Shown one piece after another: positions 44,099 through 52,612 of a stretch of DNA of 64,000 bases (the first letter of the stretch is position 1; each line of letters starts with the position of its first letter). The position numbers were made by a program, and so were the translations under genes. The stretch comes from Geodermatophilus normandii (GTDB lineage: Bacteria; Actinomycetota; Actinomycetes; Mycobacteriales; Geodermatophilaceae), in assembly GCF_003182485.1 (NCBI RefSeq), contig NZ_QGTX01000001.1:2496001-2560000 (forward strand), written 5' to 3'. Under the pieces are notes generated by a model. That model had not been told where the DNA came from, made no database searches, and worked only from the letters and a program-made list of their open reading frames with translations.

Positions 44099-45015
44099 CG
44101 CTGCCGCCCGTCGTCGCGGTCGTGGGCCCGACCGCCACCGGGAAGACGGCGCTGGCGGTCACGCTGGCGCAGCGGCTGGGCGGCGAGGTGGTCAACGCCG
44201 ACTCCATGCAGCTCTACCGGGGCATGGACATCGGCACCGCCAAGCCCGACGCCGCCGAGCGGCAGGGCGTGCCGCACCACCTCCTCGACGTCTGGCCGGT
44301 GCGGCAGGCGGCGTCGGTGGCGGAGTACGCGCGGATGGCCCGCGGGGAGATCGACCGGCTGCGGACGGCGGGCGTGCTGCCGCTGCTGGTCGGCGGCTCG
44401 GGGCTGTACGTGCGCGCCGTCCTCGACGACCTCGACATCCCGGGCACCGACCCCGCCGTGCGCGCCCGCCTGCAGGCCGAGCTGGACGACGTCGGCCCCG
44501 CCGCGCTGCACGCCCGGCTGGCCGCCGTCGACCCGGATGCCGCCGCGGCCGTCCTCCCCAGCAACGGCCGGCGGATCGTGCGCGCGCTGGAGGTCGTCGA
44601 GATCACCGGCCGCCCGTTCCGTGCGACGCTGCCCGACCCGCGGCCGCACTACCCGGCGGTGGTCGTCGGCCTGGACCGCGAGCCGGGAGAACTCGACGCC
44701 CGGGTGGCCGAGCGGGTCGACCGGATGTGGGCCGCCGGGTTCGTCGCCGAGGTCGAGGCACTGGTCGACGAGGGGCTGCGCGAGGGCCCCACGGCCTCCC
44801 GGGCGCTCGGCTACGCGCAGGTGCTCGCCCAGCTCGACGGCGACCTCACGCCCGGCGAGGCGAGGGAACGGACGGTCGCCACCACCCGCCGGTTCGTCCG
44901 GCGCCAGCGCTCCTGGTTCCGCCGCGACCCGGCGACGACCTGGTTCGACGCCGCGCGCCCCGACCTCGCCGACGCCGTCGGGGCGCTGGTCGCCGGCCGT
45001 ACGATCGGGCGGTGA
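44095..45015 (+). CDS. miaA: tRNA dimethylallyltransferase MiaA
   Basis: A 306-residue enzyme that puts the dimethylallyl group on A37 of tRNAs reading UNN codons. P-loop: GPTATGKTALAVTLAQRLGGEVVNADSMQLYRGMDIGTAKP. Also DVWPVRQAASVAEYARMA, LPLLVGGSGLYVRAVLDDLDIPGTD, and ATTRRFVRRQRSWFRRDP. GTG start overlapping the preceding stop. Its last codons contain the likely promoter of dapF. Confidence 0.95.
   Translation: MTLPPVVAVVGPTATGKTALAVTLAQRLGGEVVNADSMQLYRGMDIGTAKPDAAERQGVPHHLLDVWPVRQAASVAEYARMARGEIDRLRTAGVLPLLVGGSGLYVRAVLDDLDIPGTDPAVRARLQAELDDVGPAALHARLAAVDPDAAAAVLPSNGRRIVRALEVVEITGRPFRATLPDPRPHYPAVVVGLDREPGELDARVAERVDRMWAAGFVAEVEALVDEGLREGPTASRALGYAQVLAQLDGDLTPGEARERTVATTRRFVRRQRSWFRRDPATTWFDAARPDLADAVGALVAGRTIGR
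45000..45005 (+). promoter_or_regulatory. -10 element of an internal leaderless dapF promoter
   Basis: TACGAT inside the end of miaA, followed by 6 bases and the dapF GTG at 45012. It would allow dapF to be made apart from miaA. Confidence 0.4.
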
Positions 45016-45899
45016 GCGACCGGTTCCTCCTCGGGCACGGCACCGAGAACGACTTCGTCGTCCTCCCCGACCCCGACGGGGACCGCTGGCCCGAGGACCG
45101 CCTCGACGCCGCCCTGGTCCAGCGGCTGTGCGAGCGCCGCTCCGGGCTCGGTGGCGACGGCGTCCTGCGGGTGGTGCGCAGCAGGCACGTGCCCGACGCC
45201 CCCGCCGTCCTCGGCGAGCACCTCGAGGCCTGCGAGTGGTTCATGGACCACCGCAACGCCGACGGCTCCCACGCGGAGATGTGCGGCAACGGCATCCGGC
45301 TGTTCCTGCACGTGCTGGTCACCGAGGGCCTGCTCGACCGCGCCGCCTGCGCCGACGGGGTGCTCGTGGGCACCCGCGGCGGGCCGCGGCGGGTGGGCGC
45401 CGGCCCCGACGGCAACTACTGGGTCGACATGGGCCCGGCCCGGCCGTTCGGCCGCGGCGAGGCCACCGTCGCCGGGCAGGCGTTCCCCGGGCAGGCGGTG
45501 TCCATGGGCAACCCGCACCTGGTCTGCCTCACCGACGCCGACCTCGACGCCCTCGACCTCACCCGGCAGCCGGGCTTCGACCCGGGCCTGTTCCCCGAGG
45601 GCGTCAACGTGGAGTTCGTGCGGGTGCTCGCCGCCGGCACGGAGGGCGCCGACGCGCACGTGCGGCTCCGCGTGCACGAGCGCGGGGTGGGGGAGACCCG
45701 CTCCTGCGGCACCGGCGCCTGCGCGACGGCCTACGCCGCGCTGGCGGCCGGGTCCGAGGAGCCGCAGCGCGGGACCGTCGTCGTCGACGTCCCCGGCGGG
45801 CGGCTGACGGTCGACGTGTCCCCGGAGACGACGGTGCTGCGCGGCCCTGCCGTCGTCGTGGCGGCGGGCGAGCTCACGCGGGGATGGCTCGGAGTCTGA
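45012..45899 (+). CDS. dapF: diaminopimelate epimerase
   Basis: 295 residues; converts LL- to meso-diaminopimelate for lysine and cell-wall peptides. Two catalytic cysteines are visible, in EMCGNGIRL and RSCGTGACAT. Other family parts: HGTENDFVVLPDPDG, RRSGLGGDGVL, MGNPHLVC, PEGVNVEFV. GTG 45012 overlaps the miaA stop (GTGA). A -10 hexamer 6 bases upstream suggests extra, independent expression. Confidence 0.95.
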   Translation: MSDRFLLGHGTENDFVVLPDPDGDRWPEDRLDAALVQRLCERRSGLGGDGVLRVVRSRHVPDAPAVLGEHLEACEWFMDHRNADGSHAEMCGNGIRLFLHVLVTEGLLDRAACADGVLVGTRGGPRRVGAGPDGNYWVDMGPARPFGRGEATVAGQAFPGQAVSMGNPHLVCLTDADLDALDLTRQPGFDPGLFPEGVNVEFVRVLAAGTEGADAHVRLRVHERGVGETRSCGTGACATAYAALAAGSEEPQRGTVVVDVPGGRLTVDVSPETTVLRGPAVVVAAGELTRGWLGV

Positions 45900-45941
45900 C
45901 CTCCGGCGGCCGCCGGTCCGGAGGCACCGCCACGCCGGCCG

Positions 45942-46316
45942 CTACGACGCCGCCGGGGCGTCGTCGAAGAATCCGGTCAGCCGCCGGATCCGACCCGCGT
46001 CGTCGAACTGGACGACGTCGAGGCCGGTGAGCACGGTGGCGCCGGAGGCGTCGGTGATCCGCCAGTGGAACAGCGCGCTGTCGTGGTGGCGCGTGGGCTC
46101 GCCGGTCACCTCGACGCGCCCGCCGGCCAGCGAGGCCTGCGTCGCCGCGATGTGCGCGGCGAGCGCCTCCCGCCCGGTGACGAGGTCGAGCGGGTCGCAG
46201 TAGACCCCGTCGGGGGCCCACGCCCGGGCCAGCAGTGCCCGGCGGTCCTGCTCGTCGGTGGCCAGCCAGGCCGCGCCGTACGCGGCGACGGGGTCGTGCT
46301 GCTCGCTGACGGTCAT
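45942..46316 (-). CDS. SnoaL/NTF2-like protein
   Basis: A 124-residue small alpha+beta-barrel protein: AAYGAAWLATDEQDRRALLARAWAPDGVYCDPLDLVTGREALAAHIA is the NTF2/SnoaL pattern. Such proteins are isomerases, cyclases or small-molecule binders; the activity is unreadable. ATG 46316 overlaps the stop of the CrtA-like gene (ATGA), so the two are co-translated under the TetR-controlled promoter. Confidence 0.8.
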   Translation of the reverse strand: MTVSEQHDPVAAYGAAWLATDEQDRRALLARAWAPDGVYCDPLDLVTGREALAAHIAATQASLAGGRVEVTGEPTRHHDSALFHWRITDASGATVLTGLDVVQFDDAGRIRRLTGFFDDAPAAS

Positions 46317-47001
46317 CGGATCTCCTCCAGGTGGACGGCGGTGCCGGTCAGGCCGGCGAGGGGGTCGGTGCCGGCGAGGGTCCCGGTGCTGGCGAGGACG
46401 GCGCACCGCAGGAAGCCGGTGCTCTCGAGCATCGGCTGCGCCTCGTGCCGGGCGACCGTCGCGGCGTGGTGAGGCCGGTGGTAGGCCCACGTCACGGCGT
46501 CGCGCAGGGTGCGCCACGCCGAGAAGGTCAGGACGGCGCCGTCCTCGGGCGCCTGGACGAGTGCGGCGCGGGACCCGGGTGCGTCGCGCACCTGCTCACC
46601 GAGGGAGGCGAACCGCTCGAGGAACTCGCCGGTGCGGCCCGCGTCGGCGGCCAGTCCCGCGAGCGTGATCACGGCGGCCGCACCGGCCACCTTGCCGCGC
46701 CGCGGGAGCCGGTCGAAGGGCCGCGCGCCGCCGGACAGCACGGCGTCCCCCGGTAGGACACCGGCTGCAGGACGACGTGCCAGGCGCCGCGCACCGACCC
46801 GTCCGGCAGGGGAGCCGCCGCCAGCGCGGCGGCCGGGTCCTCCCAGGTGCCGAGCACCGACCACCAGGAGCCCACCGCCTCGGGCAGCTCGGCCCGGCCG
46901 GGCCCCGCGACGCCGGCCTGGCTGAAGGCCGCGCCGTCGGGGCGCCAGGGACACGCCGCCGCGGGAGCGGCCAGCTCCAGTGCGGTCCAGGACACGAACA
47001 C
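46313..47001 (-). CDS. spheroidene monooxygenase (CrtA)-like protein, apparent frameshift
   Basis: The first part (GTG 47001, VFVSWTALELAAPAAACPWRPDGAAF ... SWWSVLGTWEDPAAALAAAPL ... WHVVLQPVSYRG) is in one frame. The rest (DAVLSGGARPFDRLPRRGKVAGAAAVITLAG ... LTFSAWRTLRDAVTWAYHRPHHAATVARH ... GWFLR-like ending STGFLRCAVL) is in another. The span is 689 bases, one short of a multiple of three; the break is at a five-G run near 46750-46755. Restored, it would be about 229 residues resembling CrtA-type heme/carotenoid oxygenases. AGGAGG lies 6 bases upstream of the start. Either a sequencing gap in the G run or a real lesion. Confidence 0.65.
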
Positions 47002-47017
47002 CGCACACCTCCTCGGA

Positions 47018-47060
47018 TGTGAACGGCGCCAACATAACAGCCGTGTGAACGGTGTCAACA
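47018..47060 (-). promoter_or_regulatory. promoter of the CrtA-like operon with two TetR operators
   Basis: On the minus strand, TTGACA (47058-47053) and TATGTT (47036-47031) are spaced by 16 bases, the best -35 match in the window. TGTGAACGGCGCCAACA (47018-47034) and TGTGAACGGTGTCAACA (47044-47060) are 17-bp repeats, 15/17 identical, 26 bases apart. One covers the -10, the other the -35. The divergent tetR gene is the likely source of the repressor. Confidence 0.7.
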
Positions 47061-47079
47061 TGCATGGCAGGATGGCGGG

Positions 47080-47676
47080 GTGGCCGCGCGGACGACCTAT
47101 CACCACGGCGACCTGAAGGCCGCCCTCGTCGCGGCCGCTGTGGCGGCGGCGCGTGACGGCGGAGAGGCGGCCGTGGGCCTCAACAGGCTCGCCGCCGGTC
47201 TCGGCGTGTCCGCCTCCGCCGCCTACCGGCACTTCCCGGAGGGGCTGGAGGACCTGCTGGTCGCCGTCGGGGACGTCGCCCGGCGCCGGCTCGCCGAGCG
47301 TCTGGCGTCGCGGATCTCCGAGGTGGCGCCGTCCCGGGACGCCGCGACCGACGCGCGCCGCCGGTTCCGGGCCTCGGGCCGGGCCTACGTCGAGTACGTC
47401 CTGGAGGAGCCCGGCCTGTTCCAGGTGGCGAACCGGCACGACCGGGGGCGGCTGCCCGAGACCGATCCGTTCGGCGTCCTCGAGGACTGCATCGCCGACC
47501 TGGTCCGCGCCGGCGTGCTCGAGGAGGTCCGGCGGCCGGACGCCGCGACCGCGGCCTGGGCGGCGGTCCACGGGCTGGCGGTGCTCCTGACCGAGGGCCC
47601 GCTGCGCCGGCTGCCCCCGGAGCGCCGCGAGCGCGCCGTCGAGCGCACCCTCGACATGGTGGAGGCAGGGCTCTAG
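47080..47676 (+). CDS. TetR family transcriptional regulator
   Basis: A 198-residue repressor. N-terminal helix-turn-helix: YHHGDLKAALVAAAVAAARDGGEAAVGLNRLAAGLGVSASAAYRHFPEGLEDLLVAVG; the HHGDLKxALV start is characteristic of one TetR subgroup. A C-terminal ligand domain follows (about 90-198). GTG 47080 has CAGGAT 6 bases upstream (weak leaderless -10). It is divergent from the CrtA-like/SnoaL pair with paired operators between them. Confidence 0.9.
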   Translation: MAARTTYHHGDLKAALVAAAVAAARDGGEAAVGLNRLAAGLGVSASAAYRHFPEGLEDLLVAVGDVARRRLAERLASRISEVAPSRDAATDARRRFRASGRAYVEYVLEEPGLFQVANRHDRGRLPETDPFGVLEDCIADLVRAGVLEEVRRPDAATAAWAAVHGLAVLLTEGPLRRLPPERRERAVERTLDMVEAGL

Positions 47677-47718
47677 CGCAGCCGGGGTGCTGGCGACGGC
47701 CCCCCGCCCGGAGGAGTG

Positions 47719-47922
47719 CTAGGGGTTGTCGGGGGTGTCGGCGCGGGTCTCCGGCTCGTCGGTCGGCGCCTCGGGCTTGTCACCCGGGCCCACGTTGCCG
47801 GTGCCGCGCGGCTTCCCCGCCCCGGTGTCCTGGTCGGCGCCGCCGAAGAGGTTGCGCGGCACCTCGAGGCCGGCGGGGTCGCGGCCGGGGTCGTCGGTGC
47901 CGGCGTCGCTGCTGGTGCTCAC
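47719..47922 (-). CDS. small disordered hypothetical protein
   Basis: 67 residues from GTG 47922 (MSTSSDAGTDDPGRDPAGLEVPRNLFGGADQ ...), rich in Asp, Pro, Gly and Thr, with no hydrophobic core, so probably unstructured. The start is supported by GAGGAGG (47936-47930 on this strand) 7 bases upstream. It is divergent from hflX. A chance open frame cannot be excluded. Confidence 0.5.
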   Translation of the reverse strand: MSTSSDAGTDDPGRDPAGLEVPRNLFGGADQDTGAGKPRGTGNVGPGDKPEAPTDEPETRADTPDNP

Positions 47923-48001
47923 GGAGGGCCTCCTCGGGGTGGGCGTCGTCACCTGTCCCCGCAGCCCTACCCGCCGCCCGGCGGGATGCACCTGACCCGT
48001 T

Positions 48002-48016
48002 CCGGTGTTGCACCGG
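48002..48016. promoter_or_regulatory. short palindrome directly before hflX
   Basis: CCGGTG-TTG-CACCGG ends 4 bases before the hflX ATG. It could be an operator or an mRNA hairpin near the start codon. Confidence 0.3.
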
Positions 48017-48020
48017 CCGT

Positions 48021-49586
48021 ATGACGACTGCAGAGACGACAACCCAGGTGACCGGGAACGGCGTGCGTGTCACGCTGGACCCGATGACGACCGCACAGAA
48101 CCGCGCCGTGCTCGCCGACGCGCAGGACCGGGCCGAGCGCGCGGAGGGGGCTCCCCGGTCCGTCGCGGAGGCCCTGCGTCCCGCTCCGGCCGGCCAGTGG
48201 GACGGGTCCGACGACACCACCGGCTCCTACGACCTCGAGGCCCGTGGCGCACTGCGCCGCGTGGCGGGGCTGTCCACCGAGCTCGCCGACATCAGCGAGG
48301 TCGAGTACCGGCAGCTGCGCCTCGAGCGGGTCGTGCTCGTCGGCGTGTGGACCGAGGGCACCCAGGCCGACGCCGACCGCTCGCTGGCCGAGCTCGCCGC
48401 GCTGGCCGAGACCGCCGGCTCCGAGGTCCTCGAGGCGGTGAGCCAGCGGCGCGACAAGCCCGACGCCGGCACCTACGTGGGCTCCGGCAAGGCCGCCGAG
48501 ATCCGCGACATCGTGGCGTCCACCGGCGCCGACACCGTGATCTGCGACGGCGAGCTGACCCCGGGCCAGCTCAACGCGCTGGAGAAGATCCTCAAGGTCA
48601 AGGTGGTCGACCGGACCGCGCTGATCCTCGACATCTTCGCCCAGCACGCCACCAGCCGGGAGGGCAAGGCGCAGGTCGAGCTCGCCCAGATGCAGTACAT
48701 GCTCCCGCGCCTGCGCGGGTGGGGTGAGTCGCTGTCCCGGCAGGCCGGTGGCCGTGTCGCCGGCGGTGGCGGCATCGGTACCCGCGGTCCCGGTGAGACC
48801 AAGATCGAGACCGACCGCCGGCGGATCCGGTCGCGGGTCAGCAAGCTGCGCCGCGAGATCGCCGGCATGGCGACCGCGCGGGCCACGCAGCGCTCGGGCC
48901 GCGACCGCAACTCCGTCCCGAGCGTGGCGATCGCCGGGTACACCAACGCCGGCAAGTCCAGCCTGCTCAACCGGCTGACCGGCGCGGGCGTGCTGGTGGA
49001 GAACGCGCTGTTCGCCACCCTCGACCCGACGGTGCGCCGGGCGCAGTCGCCCGACGGCCGCGAGTACACGCTCACCGACACCGTCGGCTTCGTGCGGCAC
49101 CTGCCGCACCAGCTGGTCGACGCCTTCCGCTCGACGCTGGAGGAGGTGGCCGGCGCCGACCTGCTGCTGCACGTCGTCGACGGCGCCGACCCCGACCCGC
49201 TGGGCCAGATCGACGCGGTGCACGTGGTGCTGCGCGAGATCGACGCGGCGGCGGTGCCCGAGCTGATCGTCGTCAACAAGGTCGACGCCATGACCGAGGA
49301 CGACGTGCTCACCCTGCGCCAGGCGCTGCCGGGCGCGGTGTGGGTCTCGGCCCGCACCGGTGAGGGCATCGAGCGGCTGCGGGAGATCGTCGCCGCCCGG
49401 CTGCCCCACCCGGACGTCGAGGTCGAGGTCCTCGTGCCCTACGACCGCGGCGACCTGGTGGCCCGCGTCCACCGCGACGGCGAGGTCCTGAGCGAGCAGC
49501 ACGACGCGACGGGCACCCGGCTCACCGCCCGCGTCGACGGCGGCCTGGCCGCCGTGCTCGAGCGGTTCGCCGTCCCCGTCGGCTGA
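48021..49586 (+). CDS. hflX: ribosome-associated GTPase HflX
   Basis: 521 residues. The N-terminal HflX domain has VGVWTEGTQADADRSLAELAALAETAG and TYVGSGKAAEI, and the middle GRVAGGGGIGTRGPGETKIETDRR. The GTPase domain has P-loop AGYTNAGKSS, switch II DTVGFVRHLPHQL and NKVD. HflX splits stalled or hibernating ribosomes. ATG 48021 is the first start; about 60 residues precede the conserved part. Usual position downstream of miaA-dapF. Confidence 0.94.
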   Translation: MTTAETTTQVTGNGVRVTLDPMTTAQNRAVLADAQDRAERAEGAPRSVAEALRPAPAGQWDGSDDTTGSYDLEARGALRRVAGLSTELADISEVEYRQLRLERVVLVGVWTEGTQADADRSLAELAALAETAGSEVLEAVSQRRDKPDAGTYVGSGKAAEIRDIVASTGADTVICDGELTPGQLNALEKILKVKVVDRTALILDIFAQHATSREGKAQVELAQMQYMLPRLRGWGESLSRQAGGRVAGGGGIGTRGPGETKIETDRRRIRSRVSKLRREIAGMATARATQRSGRDRNSVPSVAIAGYTNAGKSSLLNRLTGAGVLVENALFATLDPTVRRAQSPDGREYTLTDTVGFVRHLPHQLVDAFRSTLEEVAGADLLLHVVDGADPDPLGQIDAVHVVLREIDAAAVPELIVVNKVDAMTEDDVLTLRQALPGAVWVSARTGEGIERLREIVAARLPHPDVEVEVLVPYDRGDLVARVHRDGEVLSEQHDATGTRLTARVDGGLAAVLERFAVPVG

Positions 49587-49602
49587 CCCCCCGTCCCCGC
49601 AC

Positions 49603-49641
49603 CCGCCCGGGTGCCCGGCTCCGCGCCGGGTGCCCGGGCGG
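49603..49641 (+). terminator. terminator of hflX
   Basis: 16-bp stem with two G-U pairs (49603-49618 with 49626-49641), loop CTCCGCG, 17 bases after the hflX stop. Confidence 0.6.
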
Positions 49642-49685
49642 CTCGCCGTCTGGGCCGTGCAGGTCACGGAGGGGTCACGGCCCGG

Positions 49686-49691
49686 TACCGT
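49686..49691 (+). promoter_or_regulatory. -10 element of a leaderless promoter for the PAP2 gene
   Basis: TACCGT followed by 6 bases and GTG 49698; no Shine-Dalgarno precedes the start. Confidence 0.45.
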
Positions 49692-49697
49692 GACCGG

Positions 49698-50462
49698 GTG
49701 AGCAGCGGCCGTGTGAGCAGCGCCGCTGTGCGGCGCAGCCCCGGCGCGCCGTCCGGGGAGCCGGAGGAGGCCGGAGACCGGCCGGAGCCGGTCGTGAGCC
49801 CCGGCCGCCCGTCGTGGTGGCTGCTGCTCGCCGCGCTCGTCGTCACCGCCGGCGTGACCGCCGACCTGCTCAGCCGCGGCGTGCTCGAGCGGCTGGACCT
49901 CGAGGTCTCCGAGGTGGTCAGCGCGTGGGACCTGCGCGACTCCCCGGCCTACTGGCCGGTCTGGGCGGTCACCCAGATCGGCGGCCGCGGCACCATCCTC
50001 ATCGTGCTCGCGGCCCTGGTCGGCTGGCTGTGCGTGCGGCGGCGGACGGTGGCGCCGCTGCTGCGGGTGCTCACCGCGCTGGCGCTGCTCACGGTGGTCG
50101 TCTACGCGTTCAAGTTCGGCACCGGGCGCACCGCGCCCGCCTATCCGGGCTCCTTCTTCCACCGCGACGGCGCCAGCTATCCCTCCGGGCACGTCGCCAA
50201 CGCCGTGCTCATGTGGGGCGTGGCGCGCTGGCAGGCGGTCGAGTACCGGATGGGGCCGCGGGTGCAGCGCACGCTGTGGTGGCTCAGCGTCGCCGGCCCC
50301 GTGGCGACCGGGATCGCGATGGTGTCCCTGGACTTCCACTGGGTCACCGACGCCGTCGTGGGAGCGACCGTCGGGGTGCTGCTGCTGGGCGTGGTTCACG
50401 CACTCGACGCGCTCGTGGTGTCACGCTGGGCGAGTGCCCGAGCCGGCCGCCCGTCCGCGTAG
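49698..50462 (+). CDS. PAP2 family membrane phosphatase
   Basis: 254 residues. Six helices and the three phosphatase motifs: KFGTGRTAP (KxxxxxxRP-like, with Thr in place of Arg-Pro order), YPSGHVAN (PSGH) and SLDFHWVTDAV (SRxxxxxHxxxD-like). The family dephosphorylates phosphatidate, PGP or undecaprenyl pyrophosphate; the substrate is open. The first motif departs from consensus, so activity is plausible, not certain. GTG 49698 is set by the TACCGT hexamer. It overlaps the next gene by 29 bases. Confidence 0.85.
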   Translation: MSSGRVSSAAVRRSPGAPSGEPEEAGDRPEPVVSPGRPSWWLLLAALVVTAGVTADLLSRGVLERLDLEVSEVVSAWDLRDSPAYWPVWAVTQIGGRGTILIVLAALVGWLCVRRRTVAPLLRVLTALALLTVVVYAFKFGTGRTAPAYPGSFFHRDGASYPSGHVANAVLMWGVARWQAVEYRMGPRVQRTLWWLSVAGPVATGIAMVSLDFHWVTDAVVGATVGVLLLGVVHALDALVVSRWASARAGRPSA

Positions 50463-51528
50463 CGCCGCCGCGCACACCCGCCGGACACCGGCGCTGCTGC
50501 TGACACTGGGCCTGACGGCCCTGCCCGCCCTCTCCCTCGGAGCAGCGCCCGCCGCCGCCGAGGAGCCGGCCGCCCCGTCCGTGCGCTGCCAGGTCACCGA
50601 CCCGCGGCTGAGCGAGCTGTCCGGGCTGGTCGACGTCGGCGACCGGATGCTGGCGATGGTCGACGGCGGGGACGAGGTCGCCGTGTACGTGCTCGACGGC
50701 GGGTGCCGGGTCGTCGACGTGACCACCGCCGCGCTGGACCCCTACGACCCCGAGGACCTCGGCGTCGGGGCCGACGGGACGGTGTGGTTCGCCGACACCG
50801 GCGACAACAACACCACCCGCGCCACGGTCGCGCTGATCGCGCTGCGCCCCGACGGCGGCGCCGCGCTGTACCGGTTGACCTATCCCGACGGCCCGCACGA
50901 CGCCGAGGCGCTGCTGCTCGCTCCCGACGGCACCCCCTACGTGGTGACCAAGGAGGTGCTCGGCGCCAGCCACGTCTACCGGCCCGCCGCACCGCTGGCC
51001 GACGGCGGCACCGTGCCGCTGACCGACGTCGGCACCGTCGCCCTCACCCTGACCGGCACGCCGGGCGGACCGGTCGGCCGGGCCGGGCAGCTGCTCGTGA
51101 CCGGCGGGGCGGTGGCGCGCGACGGCAGCCGGATCGCGCTGCGCACCTACACCGACGCCTACGTCTGGCCCCTGACCGGCTCCGACGTCCCGGGCGCGCT
51201 GGCCACCGAGCCCGTGCGGATCGCCCTGCCCGACGCACCGCAGGGCGAGGCGGTCTCCTTCACCGCCGACGGCGGCGCGCTGCTGGTGGCGGGGGAGGGG
51301 GTGCCCGGTGACGTCACCCTGGTGCCGATCCCGGCTTCCCCGGCCCCGGCTCCTCCCAGCGGGAACGCCGCAGCCGACCCGTCCCTGTCGGCGCTCCTCG
51401 ACGACGGCGCCACGGGACCCTCACCGGTGACCGCCGGGGTGGCCGCCGCCCTCGTCGCCACGCTCCTGGTGTGGATCGGCGGGCGCATCCGCCGCCGCCG
51501 CTCGGGCGGCCCTCCCGCCGGCGCCTGA
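50434..51528 (+). CDS. secreted or surface-anchored beta-propeller-like protein
   Basis: 364 residues. Signal peptide (TPALLLTLGLTALPALSLGAAPAAAEE), an extracellular body with propeller-like strands (VGADGTVWFADTGDNNTTRATVALIALRPDG, HDAEALLLAPDGTPYVVTKE, GEAVSFTADGGALLVAGEG), and a C-terminal helix (VTAGVAAALVATLLVWIGGRI) with a basic end, so it is held at the outer membrane face. No enzymatic motif that I know. The start (GTG 50434) lies within the PAP2 gene, suggesting coupling. Convergent with lexA. Confidence 0.72.
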   Translation: MPEPAARPRSAAAHTRRTPALLLTLGLTALPALSLGAAPAAAEEPAAPSVRCQVTDPRLSELSGLVDVGDRMLAMVDGGDEVAVYVLDGGCRVVDVTTAALDPYDPEDLGVGADGTVWFADTGDNNTTRATVALIALRPDGGAALYRLTYPDGPHDAEALLLAPDGTPYVVTKEVLGASHVYRPAAPLADGGTVPLTDVGTVALTLTGTPGGPVGRAGQLLVTGGAVARDGSRIALRTYTDAYVWPLTGSDVPGALATEPVRIALPDAPQGEAVSFTADGGALLVAGEGVPGDVTLVPIPASPAPAPPSGNAAADPSLSALLDDGATGPSPVTAGVAAALVATLLVWIGGRIRRRRSGGPPAGA

Positions 51529-51566
51529 CCGGCAGCGGCGGGAGGACCTCCGGTCGGACCGGCCCC

Positions 51567-52376
51567 TCAGACCCGCCGGAGGACGGTGACGACGCGGCCG
51601 AGGACGGTGGCCTCGTCGCCGGGGATCGGCTCGTAGGCCGGGTTGTGCGGCAGCAGCCAGACGTGCCCGTCCCGGCGCTTGTACGTCTTCACCGTGGCCT
51701 CGCCGTCGAGCATCGCGGCCACGATCTCGCCGTTCTCGGCGGTGGGCTGCTGGCGCACGACCACCCAGTCGCCGTCGCAGATGGCCGCGTCGACCATCGA
51801 GTCACCGGCGACGCGCAGCATGAACAGCGTGCCCTCGCCGACGAGCTCGCGCGGCAGCGGGAACACGTCCTCGACCGCCTGCTCGGCGAGCACCGGCCCA
51901 CCGGCGGCGATGCGCCCGACCAGCGGCACGTAGGTCGGGGCGGCGGTGCCGTCGGGCGCCGCGGCGGCCGGTGCCGCGGTCTCGGCCGTGGCGTCCCCGG
52001 GGAGCCGGACGTCGAGGGCCCGCGGGCGGTTGGGGTCGCGCCGCAGCCAGCCCTTCTTCTGCAGCACGGAGAGCTGGTGGGCCACCGAGGACGCCGACGA
52101 CAGGCCGACCGCCTCGCCGATCTCGCGCACCGAGGGCGGGTAGCCGCGCCGCTCGATCGAGTCGCGGATGACCTCGAGGACCCGGCGCTGCCGCTGGGTC
52201 AGGCCGTCGCCGGCCTCCCCGCGGTCGGGGAAGGTGCGGACCGCGGCCGCGCCGTCCCCGCCCGCGACGTCCGTGCCCGCGACGTCCGTGCCGACGGTGC
52301 CGCCGGCCGCGGTGGTCGTCCGCCGCGTCGCCGTCCCGCCGCGCGTGCCCTGGCCGGTCCCGCTCGTGCCCGCCAC
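51567..52376 (-). CDS. lexA: SOS repressor LexA
   Basis: 269 residues. Winged helix: [63 protein letters not shown]. Self-cleavage site Ala-Gly in RIAAGGP, catalytic Ser in AGDSMVDA, Lys in GEATVKTY. About 40 residues before the winged helix are Gly/Thr-rich and longer than usual. GTG 52376 has AGGAGGAG just upstream. Its promoter carries a LexA box, so it is autoregulated. Confidence 0.95.
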   Translation of the reverse strand: MAGTSGTGQGTRGGTATRRTTTAAGGTVGTDVAGTDVAGGDGAAAVRTFPDRGEAGDGLTQRQRRVLEVIRDSIERRGYPPSVREIGEAVGLSSASSVAHQLSVLQKKGWLRRDPNRPRALDVRLPGDATAETAAPAAAAPDGTAAPTYVPLVGRIAAGGPVLAEQAVEDVFPLPRELVGEGTLFMLRVAGDSMVDAAICDGDWVVVRQQPTAENGEIVAAMLDGEATVKTYKRRDGHVWLLPHNPAYEPIPGDEATVLGRVVTVLRRV

Positions 52377-52460
52377 GTCTCCTCCTCGCCGGCCGCGTCC
52401 CGCGGCCGTCCGTCGACCGCCCGGCCCAGGGGCCGGTCGGCGGGCGGTGCGCCCGCACGG

Positions 52461-52501
52461 ACCGTAGCGCGTGGACCCCGCAGGTTCAAACGTGTGTTCG
52501 A
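52461..52501 (-). promoter_or_regulatory. lexA promoter with LexA box
   Basis: On the minus strand TTGAAC (52489-52484), 17 bases, TACGGT (52466-52461). TCAAACGTGTGTTCGA (52486-52501, plus-strand sense) is an SOS box with one arm mismatch and overlaps the -35. Confidence 0.75.
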
Positions 52502-52542
52502 AGGACACGCCGCGCCGACTCGATCCCGTCGTCGCCGTGCGG

Positions 52543-52583
52543 TAGACATCCGCACACACGTTCGGAGTCGAACGCGTGTTCGA
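52543..52583 (+). promoter_or_regulatory. promoter region of the LysM gene with a consensus LexA box
   Basis: TCGAACGCGTGTTCGA (52568-52583) matches TCGAAC-N4-GTTCGA exactly and ends 29 bases before the ATG at 52613. TAGACA at 52543-52548 with TCGATC 17 bases upstream may be the promoter; the box would sit just after its start site. Confidence 0.75.
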
Positions 52584-52612
52584 TGCGGTGGGTCAGTCGA
52601 GGAGGAGCGGTC

